Below are positions 1 through 6,713 of a stretch of 11,879 nt of DNA, piece by piece; positions within the stretch are counted from its first letter, which is position 1, and each line of letters begins with the position of its first letter. The stretch lies in the NCBI GenBank assembly GCA_027620815.1, contig JAQCDH010000016.1, positions 1 to 11,879 of the forward strand. The letters run 5' to 3'. A program made the position numbers and the translations under genes. Origin of the DNA: Bacillota bacterium (GTDB lineage Bacteria; Bacillota_I; Bacilli_A; Acholeplasmatales; Acholeplasmataceae). The notes beneath the pieces were generated by a model. The model did no database searches, was not told the DNA's origin, and worked only from the letters and a program-made list of their open reading frames with translations.

Positions 1-26
1 TTTTCCACCCGAGAAGCTTAAGCGTC

Positions 27-164
27 TCAACTAGAAACTTTTGTTCCAAGTTCAGTGATCACTTGACCATTAACTTTTACACGACCTTCTAAAATGATCG
101 TTTCACATTTTCTTCTTGATGCAATTTGGTGGTTGGCTAGGACTTTTTGTAGTCTTTCTAACAT
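27..164 (-). pseudogene. Truncated S4-domain ORF, N-terminus of an RluB/RsuA-like rRNA pseudouridine synthase
   Basis: The ATG at 164 opens a 45-residue reading frame that ends at a TGA (27-29). It reads as the S4 RNA-binding domain found at the start of RluB/RsuA-family 23S/16S rRNA pseudouridine synthases: MLERLQKVLA at the start, then ASRRKCE, ILEGRVKVNG and LGTKV. Complete family members run to roughly 230-250 residues with a catalytic domain after the S4 domain. Here the frame closes just after LGTKV, and a second in-frame stop (TAA) follows four codons later. The remaining 26 bases to the window edge may continue the gene in a shifted frame, so this could be a frameshifted gene, a true truncation, or a sequence or assembly fault. 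A stand-alone small S4 protein is less likely because the domain itself is cut short. The S4 assignment is firm; the broken status depends on sequence beyond the window. Confidence 0.6.
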
Positions 165-178
165 ATAAGTATTATACC
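165..178 (-). promoter_or_regulatory. Extended -10 promoter of the S4-domain ORF, probably giving a leaderless mRNA
   Basis: On the minus strand TGGTATAAT lies at 179-171: a perfect TATAAT (176-171) preceded by TG plus one base. Only six bases separate it from the ATG at 164, so the expected transcription start falls on or next to the start codon. There is no Shine-Dalgarno sequence and no room for one. No good -35 hexamer is seen 16-18 bases upstream, where the efp terminator hairpin lies. The promoter call rests on the box match and its place after a terminator. Confidence 0.55.
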
Positions 179-180
179 AT

Positions 181-202
181 AAAAAAAGGCTTCAAAGCCT
201 TA
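181..202 (-). terminator. Intrinsic terminator of efp
   Basis: On the minus strand AAGGCT (201-196), loop TTGA and AGCCTT (191-186) form a 6-bp stem that runs directly into a T tract ending at 181. The efp stop codon TAA (202-200) forms the base of the stem, so ribosomes finishing efp will cover the upstream arm. Stem, small loop and uninterrupted U run fit a Rho-independent terminator. It separates efp from the S4-domain ORF, which has its own promoter immediately after the T run. Confidence 0.8.
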
Positions 203-763
203 TTTTTCTCTTGAAACATAACTTGCATCATAGGTTGAAACAATGACTCTTTCACCTTGTGCAATAAACATTGGTACTTTGATCACGAGTCCTGTTTGTA
301 ATGTCGCATCTTTCATTGCATTTGTTTTCGTGTCGCCTTTAACAGCATCCATGGTCTCAACAATTTCTAATGTGACTTTATCGGGTAAAGAGACACCTAA
401 CATTTCTTTTCCGTCGTAAAACATGATTTCTACGGTCATACCCTCATAAATAAATTGAATTTCATGTTCAATTTGCTTTTTTGTAAGCTCAATTTGTTCA
501 TAGTTTTCTGCGTTCATAAACGCATATGTATCACCATTTTGATATAAATATTGCATTGGCAATTTATCTATTTGTGCACGGTCGACTTTTACACCTGCAT
601 TAAACGTATGATCAATCACTGCACCAGATCGTAAATTTCTTAATTTTGTACGAACAAATGCTGCACCTTTACCAGGTTTGACGTGCATGAACTCTAAAAT
701 TTGGAAAATATTATTATCATGTAATATGGTTAATCCTGTTTTAAAATCACTTGTTGATATCAT
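200..763 (-). CDS. efp: Translation elongation factor P
   Basis: EF-P binds near the ribosomal E site and relieves stalling at consecutive prolines. The protein shows the three-domain EF-P layout at normal length (187 residues): an N-terminal KOW-like domain with the conserved KPGKGAAF loop around residues 29-36, a middle OB domain (about 65-125) and a C-terminal OB domain with TGLVIKVP and the late GERVIVST stretch. Lys32 in the KPGKG loop is the residue modified in relatives; which modification occurs here cannot be read from the window. Two ATGs are adjacent (766 and 763). AAGGAG at 775-770 lies 3 bases from the first and 6 from the second, so I chose 763, which also puts the modified lysine at 32 as in Bacillus. 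The gene has its own promoter after aroQ and its own terminator, so it is probably mostly monocistronic. Confidence 0.95.
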   Translation of the reverse strand: MISTSDFKTGLTILHDNNIFQILEFMHVKPGKGAAFVRTKLRNLRSGAVIDHTFNAGVKVDRAQIDKLPMQYLYQNGDTYAFMNAENYEQIELTKKQIEHEIQFIYEGMTVEIMFYDGKEMLGVSLPDKVTLEIVETMDAVKGDTKTNAMKDATLQTGLVIKVPMFIAQGERVIVSTYDASYVSREK

Positions 764-794
764 CATTGACTCCTTTTTCGTATATTCCTTAAAT

Positions 795-803
795 ATTATA
801 ACA
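795..803 (-). promoter_or_regulatory. Extended -10 promoter of efp
   Basis: TGTTATAAT reads on the minus strand at 803-795, a perfect TATAAT with the TG extension, just past the aroQ stop codon (809-807). Transcription would start near 788, giving a leader of about 25 bases that carries AAGGAG. A TTGTCA hexamer upstream, in the end of aroQ, is 22 bases away and too far to count as a normal -35; the extension probably compensates. Confidence 0.65.
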
Positions 804-806
804 AAT

Positions 807-1229
807 TTAATCCAAAAGTGTTTGACAATAATCGATTGCCTTTGTGTAACTTAATAATTTTTCACCCATAAATGTTTTTTTAGTGAGACCTTCAAGGATA
901 TTTATTTGACGGAACGCTTCACGTTTTGTTAAATCAGATAAATGAACATCAATGATGATCTTATTCGTTAATTCTAATGCGTCTCTAATGGCGTAAGCAT
1001 AGTGCGTCCATGCCCCTAAGTTTACAATAATTGCATCCACATTTTGAGTTTGTTGAATCACGTCGATCATCTCACCTTCATGATTCGTCTGATAAAATGT
1101 AAAATCAATGTGCTGATATGTCTTTACGATATGATTAAAAATATCTTCTTGAGACAATCCACCATAATAGGTTGGATCGCGTTTTTCTAGCATATTCAAA
1201 TTGGGTCCATGTAAGATTAATACATTCAT
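807..1229 (-). CDS. aroQ: 3-dehydroquinate dehydratase, type II
   Basis: This enzyme removes water from 3-dehydroquinate to give 3-dehydroshikimate, step three of the shikimate pathway; the family forms dodecamers. The 140-residue length is typical. The type II signature is seen throughout: GPNLNML (8-14), Arg17 and catalytic Tyr22 in KRDPTYYG, TNHEGEMID (48-56), Asn70 with GAWTH (72-76), catalytic His96 in DVHLSD and Arg107 in REAFRQ. Catalytic residues are in place, so it should be active. The usual NPGA is NLGA here, a mild change. The start overlaps the aroK stop as ATGA, with AAAGGAG 8 bases upstream (1244-1238) inside aroK. It is the last gene of the run beginning near 8188; no terminator is visible before efp, so some read-through is likely. 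Confidence 0.93.
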   Translation of the reverse strand: MNVLILHGPNLNMLEKRDPTYYGGLSQEDIFNHIVKTYQHIDFTFYQTNHEGEMIDVIQQTQNVDAIIVNLGAWTHYAYAIRDALELTNKIIIDVHLSDLTKREAFRQINILEGLTKKTFMGEKLLSYTKAIDYCQTLLD

Positions 1230-1732
1230 TTTAATTGCTCCTTTAAATATTGATAAATGGTATTGATGGTAACCTTTACATCATCATCATTTTGAAAATG
1301 GACGTGTGCAAAGTCTTGGTATTTCAAAAATCTTTCGTCCATAAGTCGTTCTAAGGTCTTCTTTAAAAGGATGGGTCTACCATAACTATTTTTTTGTCTT
1401 TCTTTAAGCGTTTCTAACTCTGACATTATATGAATGACGTGACCTTGATGCATGATGGTTTTATGCAATTTATTTAATACAATGCCGCCCCCACATGCAA
1501 TGACTGCTTGTTGATCTTTAACTTTATTTAATATTTCTGTTTCTAATTGTCTAAAGTAAGCTTCACCCTGAGACTCAAATATGTCATCTATAAACATGTG
1601 GGCATTTTTTTCGATTTCACTATCTAAATCAATATAAGGTAAGTCTAATAGCTGTGCAATTTCTTTTGCAATGGTAGACTTACCAGATAATGGCATACCA
1701 ATGAAATAAATAGGATATGTTATTTTAGCCAT
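1226..1732 (-). CDS. aroK: Shikimate kinase
   Basis: Shikimate kinase phosphorylates the 3-hydroxyl of shikimate with ATP, step five of the chorismate pathway. The 168-residue protein has a P loop GMPLSGKST (12-20), the Asp35-x-Asp37 pair for magnesium and substrate, Arg61 in EAYFRQLE, the substrate-binding CGGG (80-83), Arg119 in the YGRP lid and Arg134 with Tyr138 near the C-terminus. The P loop has MPLS where MGSG or MGAG is usual, but the GxxxxGKS/T pattern is kept. Its ATG lies inside the end of miaA (13-base overlap), and AAGGAG at 1746-1741 in miaA gives an 8-base spacing that fixes the start. It overlaps aroQ by 4 bases. Dehydroquinate synthase and the other shikimate genes are not in the window. 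Some P-loop nucleoside kinases look similar, but RxxxE, GGG and GRP together support AroK. Confidence 0.9.
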   Translation of the reverse strand: MAKITYPIYFIGMPLSGKSTIAKEIAQLLDLPYIDLDSEIEKNAHMFIDDIFESQGEAYFRQLETEILNKVKDQQAVIACGGGIVLNKLHKTIMHQGHVIHIMSELETLKERQKNSYGRPILLKKTLERLMDERFLKYQDFAHVHFQNDDDVKVTINTIYQYLKEQLK

Positions 1733-2574
1733 TCATCGATCTCCTTGATACATTCATTTAAAAGATTGGGTGACGTTGCATCAATGACATAAGGATGCAT
1801 TTGATTGATAAACCATGTTTTTTGACGCTTTGCAAACGCTAAACTTTTTATAAGAATGTGATCTTTTGCTTCTTCTAAAGTAAGCTCTTGATTAAGATAC
1901 ATATTGATCTCACGATAACCAATGACATCTTTAATTGGACCTAATGTTTTTAAATACTTGACTTCATCTATAAACCCATCTTCTAATTGTTTTTCTAATC
2001 GTGTTTTAAGTCTTTCTTTTAAAACATCTTTTGAAATATCTAAGTAAATGGTGAGTATGTTGTATAAAGGTTGATCTTTATAATGATTTTCTGAAGGTTT
2101 TTGACCCATTAAAACTTTTTGATACATCATTTTTAATCGTTTTGTATTTTGAATATCCACAACTGCATTTGAATCCAAATTTACGATTGTATCATACATC
2201 GTTTTTGAATCTGGAAATGACACTAACCTATCAAAAGAAGCTTTTTTAAAACGGTAGTCATAAAGTGCTGCTTTAATATATAATCCTGTGCCACCGACAA
2301 TCATGTTAAGTTGTTGTTTATTGATAATGGTTCTTGCATCTTGTTGGAATTGTGCAACATCATAATAACTTAACGGTTCAATCACATCAATTAAATGATG
2401 ATGGATCCCTTTTTTTTCTTCTTCTTTGATTTTCGCTGAACCAATATCATAGTTTTTATAAACTTGGACAGAATCACCATTGATGATTTCAAGTTGATAC
2501 TTTTTAGCAAGTTCGATACTTAAAGCTGTTTTACCAGAAGATGTTGGCCCGCAAATTACAATCACTTTTTTCAT
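1720..2574 (-). CDS. miaA: tRNA dimethylallyltransferase
   Basis: MiaA transfers a dimethylallyl group to N6 of adenosine 37 in tRNAs that read codons starting with U, making i6A, the substrate of MiaB encoded upstream in this window. Seen: P loop GPTSSGKT (9-16), the catalytic Asp34 in NGDSVQVYK, DIGSAK (43-48), GGTGLY (94-99) with Thr96, the conserved GYRE segment in VIGYREI, and the C-terminal AKRQKTWF. At 284 residues it is shorter than the usual 300-315, apparently through a trimmed middle insertion domain; catalytic motifs are complete. Its ATG overlaps the mutL stop as ATGA. No Shine-Dalgarno sequence precedes it, so it probably depends on ribosomes terminating mutL. Its end overlaps aroK. 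Confidence 0.95.
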   Translation of the reverse strand: MKKVIVICGPTSSGKTALSIELAKKYQLEIINGDSVQVYKNYDIGSAKIKEEEKKGIHHHLIDVIEPLSYYDVAQFQQDARTIINKQQLNMIVGGTGLYIKAALYDYRFKKASFDRLVSFPDSKTMYDTIVNLDSNAVVDIQNTKRLKMMYQKVLMGQKPSENHYKDQPLYNILTIYLDISKDVLKERLKTRLEKQLEDGFIDEVKYLKTLGPIKDVIGYREINMYLNQELTLEEAKDHILIKSLAFAKRQKTWFINQMHPYVIDATSPNLLNECIKEIDEWLK

Positions 2575-4220
2575 GAAGGAATCCGTTTAAACATTTTTTC
2601 TATGTCATCATATGTGATTGATATGATCGTTGGTCTTCCATGCGGACAATGATAAGGCTCTTGACATGTTTTAAGTGTTTGTATCAAATATTCAAATTCA
2701 TGTTGACTAATTTTTTGATTCGCTTTTATAGACCCCTTGCAACTAATATCTTTAGCAAGTGCATCTCTAAATTCAGACATCGTTAATGTATGACTTGATA
2801 AGATAATTTCAACTGCACGGTATATATCCTCTTCTTTGATACTTTGAGGATGTGCGTGTATACCGTCTTTAGAAATGTCAAATTGATAACGTTCAAATTT
2901 TTCTTTTTGTAGTAATAATTCAGAAATACTTGAGTCATCTTGTCGCCATGGAAAAGGAATCAGTCTTTGCATCTTGATTGTATTTAACGTATCAAATTTA
3001 TTTTGATAATATTCAAATCGCACACGTTCTTGAGCAGCATGAGCATCCACTAAATACATGCCTTCGTTATTTTGAAAGATACCATAGGTCCCACCGATCA
3101 TACCAATATATGCCATCGAAGGTAATTTTGATTGTGTTTCATAAGGAGTATGTTCTTCAAGTAGAGATTCAAAGTCTAGTGCTTGCACGTGATATTGATC
3201 ATCTTTGACTTGCATCGGTCTTACAATCGGTCTTGCTTCTTGATTGAAGATGGATTTAATCGTCTCTTGAAGATGATACGATAAAACTGATTCGTTGGTG
3301 AGTTTAACATGTAGTTTTTGAGGGTGAATATTCACATCCACACGATTAGGATCAATGTTGATATAACACACAACAAAAGGGTAACGTTTAAGCATCAACC
3401 TGCCTTCATATCCTGAAAGAATACTTTCTTGAAGACCGTAATGTTTTACAAATCTTTGATTAATGAATAGGTTCATAAACGTTTTTGTAGAAAAGTTTAA
3501 ATCAGGGGACCCTAAATACAAGATTATATTAGTATGTGCAATTTGAGTTTCATGAACTTGAATCATTGATGCATATTGTTTTCCGTAAAGTTCTTCAATC
3601 AGTGTGATGACATCACTTGATCCTGATGTTGATTTATATGGTTTCTCATTTTCAAGTAATGTAAAAGCGATGGATGGATTTGATAATGCCATTTCTAAAA
3701 ATAGTTGTCTAACATGTTTTTGTTGTTGAAATGAAGATTTCATGAACTTAAAACGTGCCGGTGTGTTATAAAAAAGGTGTTCTATCTCCACAGATGTTCC
3801 TTGATTCATCGCAACAGGAACGATTGATTGGATCACACCGGATTCTACAACCATTTTTAGACCTTCAGTATGCTTTGTCTTAGAAGTTATTCGCATTTTT
3901 GAGACAGATGCAATCGCAGCTAATGCCTCACCTCTAAATCCTAATGAATTCATAGAGGACAGTTCTTTGATTTCTGTAATTTTAGAGGTGGCATGTCTTA
4001 AAATAGACATTTTCAAATCTTCTTCGTCCATACCGATGCCATCATCTTCAATACGTATTTTTGTTAGTCCTTCATCAATAACTTCTATTTGAATATGTTG
4101 GGCTTTAGCATCAATGGCATTTTCGATTAATTCTTTAATGACATGTTGAGGGTGTTCAACAACTTCACCTGCTGCAATCATATTCGCAAGTTGAGGCGAC
4201 ATGAGTTTAATACTCGGCAT
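2571..4220 (-). CDS. mutL: DNA mismatch repair protein MutL, endonuclease type
   Basis: MutL links mismatch recognition by MutS to strand removal. The 549-residue protein has a GHKL ATPase domain: Glu30 and Asn34 in KELIENAIDA, DDGIGM (59-64), HATSKI (76-81), GFRGEAL (94-100) and YNTPARFKF (151-159). After a short linker comes the C-terminal nuclease domain, with DAHAAQERVRFE (392-403, the DQHA(X)2E(X)4E metal motif with Ala for Gln), SCKGSIKAN (493-501), CPHGRP (525-530) and FKR near the end. QRLIPF (418-423) resembles the beta-clamp contact of Bacillus MutL. This suggests a nicking MutL, as in bacteria lacking MutH. An upstream ATG at 4241 is in frame, but GGAGG at 4231-4227 lies 6 bases before the ATG at 4220, and the family begins at MPSIKLMSP. 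It overlaps mutS by 14 bases. It is shorter than the roughly 620-residue Bacillus protein, mostly in the linker. Confidence 0.96.
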   Translation of the reverse strand: MPSIKLMSPQLANMIAAGEVVEHPQHVIKELIENAIDAKAQHIQIEVIDEGLTKIRIEDDGIGMDEEDLKMSILRHATSKITEIKELSSMNSLGFRGEALAAIASVSKMRITSKTKHTEGLKMVVESGVIQSIVPVAMNQGTSVEIEHLFYNTPARFKFMKSSFQQQKHVRQLFLEMALSNPSIAFTLLENEKPYKSTSGSSDVITLIEELYGKQYASMIQVHETQIAHTNIILYLGSPDLNFSTKTFMNLFINQRFVKHYGLQESILSGYEGRLMLKRYPFVVCYINIDPNRVDVNIHPQKLHVKLTNESVLSYHLQETIKSIFNQEARPIVRPMQVKDDQYHVQALDFESLLEEHTPYETQSKLPSMAYIGMIGGTYGIFQNNEGMYLVDAHAAQERVRFEYYQNKFDTLNTIKMQRLIPFPWRQDDSSISELLLQKEKFERYQFDISKDGIHAHPQSIKEEDIYRAVEIILSSHTLTMSEFRDALAKDISCKGSIKANQKISQHEFEYLIQTLKTCQEPYHCPHGRPTIISITYDDIEKMFKRIPS

Positions 4221-6690
4221 CTTGATCCTCCAAGTCATCAATGAATTCTGATAAAATACGAAGTGCTTCTAGAGGTGTTAAATGATTTATAGACATCTTT
4301 TTTAATTTTTCTATAATAGGATGAACCTCTACTTGAATCGCATCATCTTGATATGTAAATAAATCTGTTGATTGTCTTGTGTGCATGTCTTCATATGCAT
4401 TTAATATCATTTGACTACGTTTAATAATTTTTTCAGGTAAACGTGCTAAAGAAGCAACAGCAACACCATAGGACTTATCACTTTTACCTGGTTTAACAAC
4501 ATGTAAAAAGGTCATGGATTGGCCTTGCTTTTTTGCAGCAACATGATAGTTTTTTAATCCCTTTAAATGATGTTCTAAATCCGTGAGTTCATGGTAATGC
4601 GTTGAAAATAATGTGTGGCAACCAATATCATCATGGATGTATTCTAAAATACCTTGAGCAAGTGCCATACCATCATAGGTTGAGGTTCCTCTTCCAATTT
4701 CATCAAATAATAATAGACTATTTTTTGTTGCATGTGAAAGGGCATGATTTGTTTCAGTCATTTCAGTCATGAATGTTGATAATCCTTTTGAGATATCATC
4801 ACTTGCACCAATTCGTGTGAAAATTGCGTCATATAAAGGCAAACGAGCATATGACGCTGGAATAAATAACCCACATTGAGCCATGTAAGCGATGATCGCA
4901 ACCATTCTCATGTATGTAGATTTTCCGCTCATGTTAGGACCCGTAATCAGCATCATTGGATCGTGTTGTGTCATATGAATTTGATTTTTAATAAATCGCG
5001 TATGTTTTTCAACAATCGGATGTCTCGCATCCATAAGTTCAATCTCAAAAGTTGTATTAAATGTTGGTCTAATGTATTGATTTTTTTTGAAAACAAGTGC
5101 TAAAGACCAAATAACATCTAAATAAGCAATGGATTGAGACGCTTTTAATAAGTCGAGATAATGCTTTTGTATGAATAAAACAACAGTTTCAAATAATGTT
5201 TTTTCGATTTCAAGTTTTTTATGTTCTGAATCAAGATACGTTTTCTCGATATCTTTTAAGTGTTGTGTTGTATATCTTTCAACATTTTTTAATGTTTGTT
5301 TTCGCTCAAAAAAATCAAACGTGTCAATTTGATCATTATAGATTTTACTGATTTCAAAAAAATAACCAACAAGTCTTTGATATCCTAATTTGATGTTTTT
5401 AATGGATGTGATTTGTTTAACTTCATCTAAATATGCATCCAGTATAGATTGATGATGTTCCATTGTATACAAAAGCTGATCAAACGTGTCATCAAATCCC
5501 TTTTTAATGAATCCACCCTCTGTTGTTAATGTTGGTGGATCATCAATAATGGCTTGATCTAAATACGTAAATAATTCAGGATTGATATTTAGAGCCGCTA
5601 TTTCGTATTCAAATATGTTCAGTTTCACAAGTGAATCTTTTATCAAAGCTATTTGTTTTAATGAATTTTTTAACTGAATGATATCTTTTGGATTTGCACG
5701 TTGATACATAAATCTCTGAAGCAATCGATATACATCATAGATAGATGCAAAATGAGCATGTATTTGTGAAACTTGAGGGTGATTCATTGTTTGTTCAATG
5801 TCATTTAAACGTGTTTCTATGATCTTTAAATTTTTACTAGGGGTTTTTAGAAAATGAGCCAGTAATCGACTACCCATCGCTGTTTTTGTTTCATTTAAAT
5901 AGTAATACAACGATTGTTTTTTTTCTGGATGAAAAATATCTAAATGTGTCATCACATGAGATTCAATGTGCATGTGCTCTTCTAATTTCACTTCTTCAAA
6001 AGGCACAATATGAGATACAGGATGCTGTTGTGTTTGATGGACATAAAATAGTAATAATTTCACACTTTCTTTTAAATGTCCTTTAAGATTTCTAGTGGCT
6101 TGAATATCAAATGACTTTGGAATTTTTAAAACCGTTTTTTTTATCTCTGGAAGCCAAGGCACATCGATATTTATGATGATTTCTTTTGCACCATATGATA
6201 AAAAAAGTGCTTTAGCTTCTTCAATATTTTGACATGCATACACAAAGCCTTGTCCAGTGGACATATCAAAAAAACTTAATCCAATAGCAGTTTCATCCAT
6301 GGATAAGCCAGCTAAATAGTTATGATTGGTAGGATCTAATAACCCTTCATCAAGCACCGTACCCGGTGTAATCAGTCGCGTTACTTTTCTTTCAACAAGC
6401 CCTTTTCCGGGTGCAGTCACTTGTTCAGCAATTGCAACACTAAATCCCTCTTTAATAAGTTTTTGAATATACAAAACTGAAGCGTGATAAGGAATCCCAC
6501 ACATCGGTATATTTGATTCTTTATGTCGTGAAGTAAGTGTGATGTCTAAAACTTCTGAGGCTATTTTAGCATCATCAAAAAACATCTCATAAAAATCACC
6601 AAGTCTAAAAAAGACTATCGCGTCGGCGTAGTCTTCTTTGATGTCTAAGTATTGTTGTATCATTGGCGTATGTTTGATATTTTCAGACAT
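4207..6690 (-). CDS. mutS: DNA mismatch repair protein MutS
   Basis: MutS dimers scan DNA, bind mismatches and small loops, and recruit MutL. The 827-residue protein has the full MutS1 layout: mismatch-binding domain with the Phe33-x-Glu35 wedge in GDFYEMFF (31-38), connector (about 120-250), lever and clamp domains (about 255-540), and the ABC-type ATPase with Walker A GPNMSGKS (584-591), Walker B LLLFDE (659-664), GRGTSTYDG (666-674) and His698. A dimerising helix-turn-helix tail follows (about 795-825). The usual DKSYGIHVA motif reads DKSYGVAVA (738-746). The ATG at 6690 precedes the family's TPMIQQYL start. The nearest AAAGGA (6710-6705) is 14 bases away, unusually far; an in-frame ATT three codons upstream would be better spaced but is a rare start. 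It lies 23 bases after the unknown gene, in the same transcription unit. Confidence 0.97.
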   Translation of the reverse strand: MSENIKHTPMIQQYLDIKEDYADAIVFFRLGDFYEMFFDDAKIASEVLDITLTSRHKESNIPMCGIPYHASVLYIQKLIKEGFSVAIAEQVTAPGKGLVERKVTRLITPGTVLDEGLLDPTNHNYLAGLSMDETAIGLSFFDMSTGQGFVYACQNIEEAKALFLSYGAKEIIINIDVPWLPEIKKTVLKIPKSFDIQATRNLKGHLKESVKLLLFYVHQTQQHPVSHIVPFEEVKLEEHMHIESHVMTHLDIFHPEKKQSLYYYLNETKTAMGSRLLAHFLKTPSKNLKIIETRLNDIEQTMNHPQVSQIHAHFASIYDVYRLLQRFMYQRANPKDIIQLKNSLKQIALIKDSLVKLNIFEYEIAALNINPELFTYLDQAIIDDPPTLTTEGGFIKKGFDDTFDQLLYTMEHHQSILDAYLDEVKQITSIKNIKLGYQRLVGYFFEISKIYNDQIDTFDFFERKQTLKNVERYTTQHLKDIEKTYLDSEHKKLEIEKTLFETVVLFIQKHYLDLLKASQSIAYLDVIWSLALVFKKNQYIRPTFNTTFEIELMDARHPIVEKHTRFIKNQIHMTQHDPMMLITGPNMSGKSTYMRMVAIIAYMAQCGLFIPASYARLPLYDAIFTRIGASDDISKGLSTFMTEMTETNHALSHATKNSLLLFDEIGRGTSTYDGMALAQGILEYIHDDIGCHTLFSTHYHELTDLEHHLKGLKNYHVAAKKQGQSMTFLHVVKPGKSDKSYGVAVASLARLPEKIIKRSQMILNAYEDMHTRQSTDLFTYQDDAIQVEVHPIIEKLKKMSINHLTPLEALRILSEFIDDLEDQDAEY

Positions 6691-6713
6691 GATACAAATC
6701 AGTTTCCTTTATG

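Noticed and set aside
27..29. TGA in the S4 ORF read as tryptophan (Mycoplasma code)
   Set aside because: A TAA follows four codons later, and TGA is the natural stop of aroK and mutL in this window, so the standard bacterial code applies.
2978..3208. Plus-strand open frame of 76 codons inside mutL
   Set aside because: It lies antisense to the conserved nuclease domain of MutL, lacks any recognisable motif and has no supporting ribosome site or promoter.
4221..4241. Earlier ATG at 4241 for mutL
   Set aside because: GGAGG lies downstream of it and 6 bases before the ATG at 4220, and the extra residues do not match the family's N-terminus.
4876..5103. Plus-strand open frame of 75 codons inside mutS
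   Set aside because: Antisense to the MutS ATPase and its Walker A region; composition is that of a mirrored coding strand.
5886..6086. Plus-strand open frame of 66 codons inside mutS
   Set aside because: Antisense shadow of the MutS connector region with no motif or start signal.
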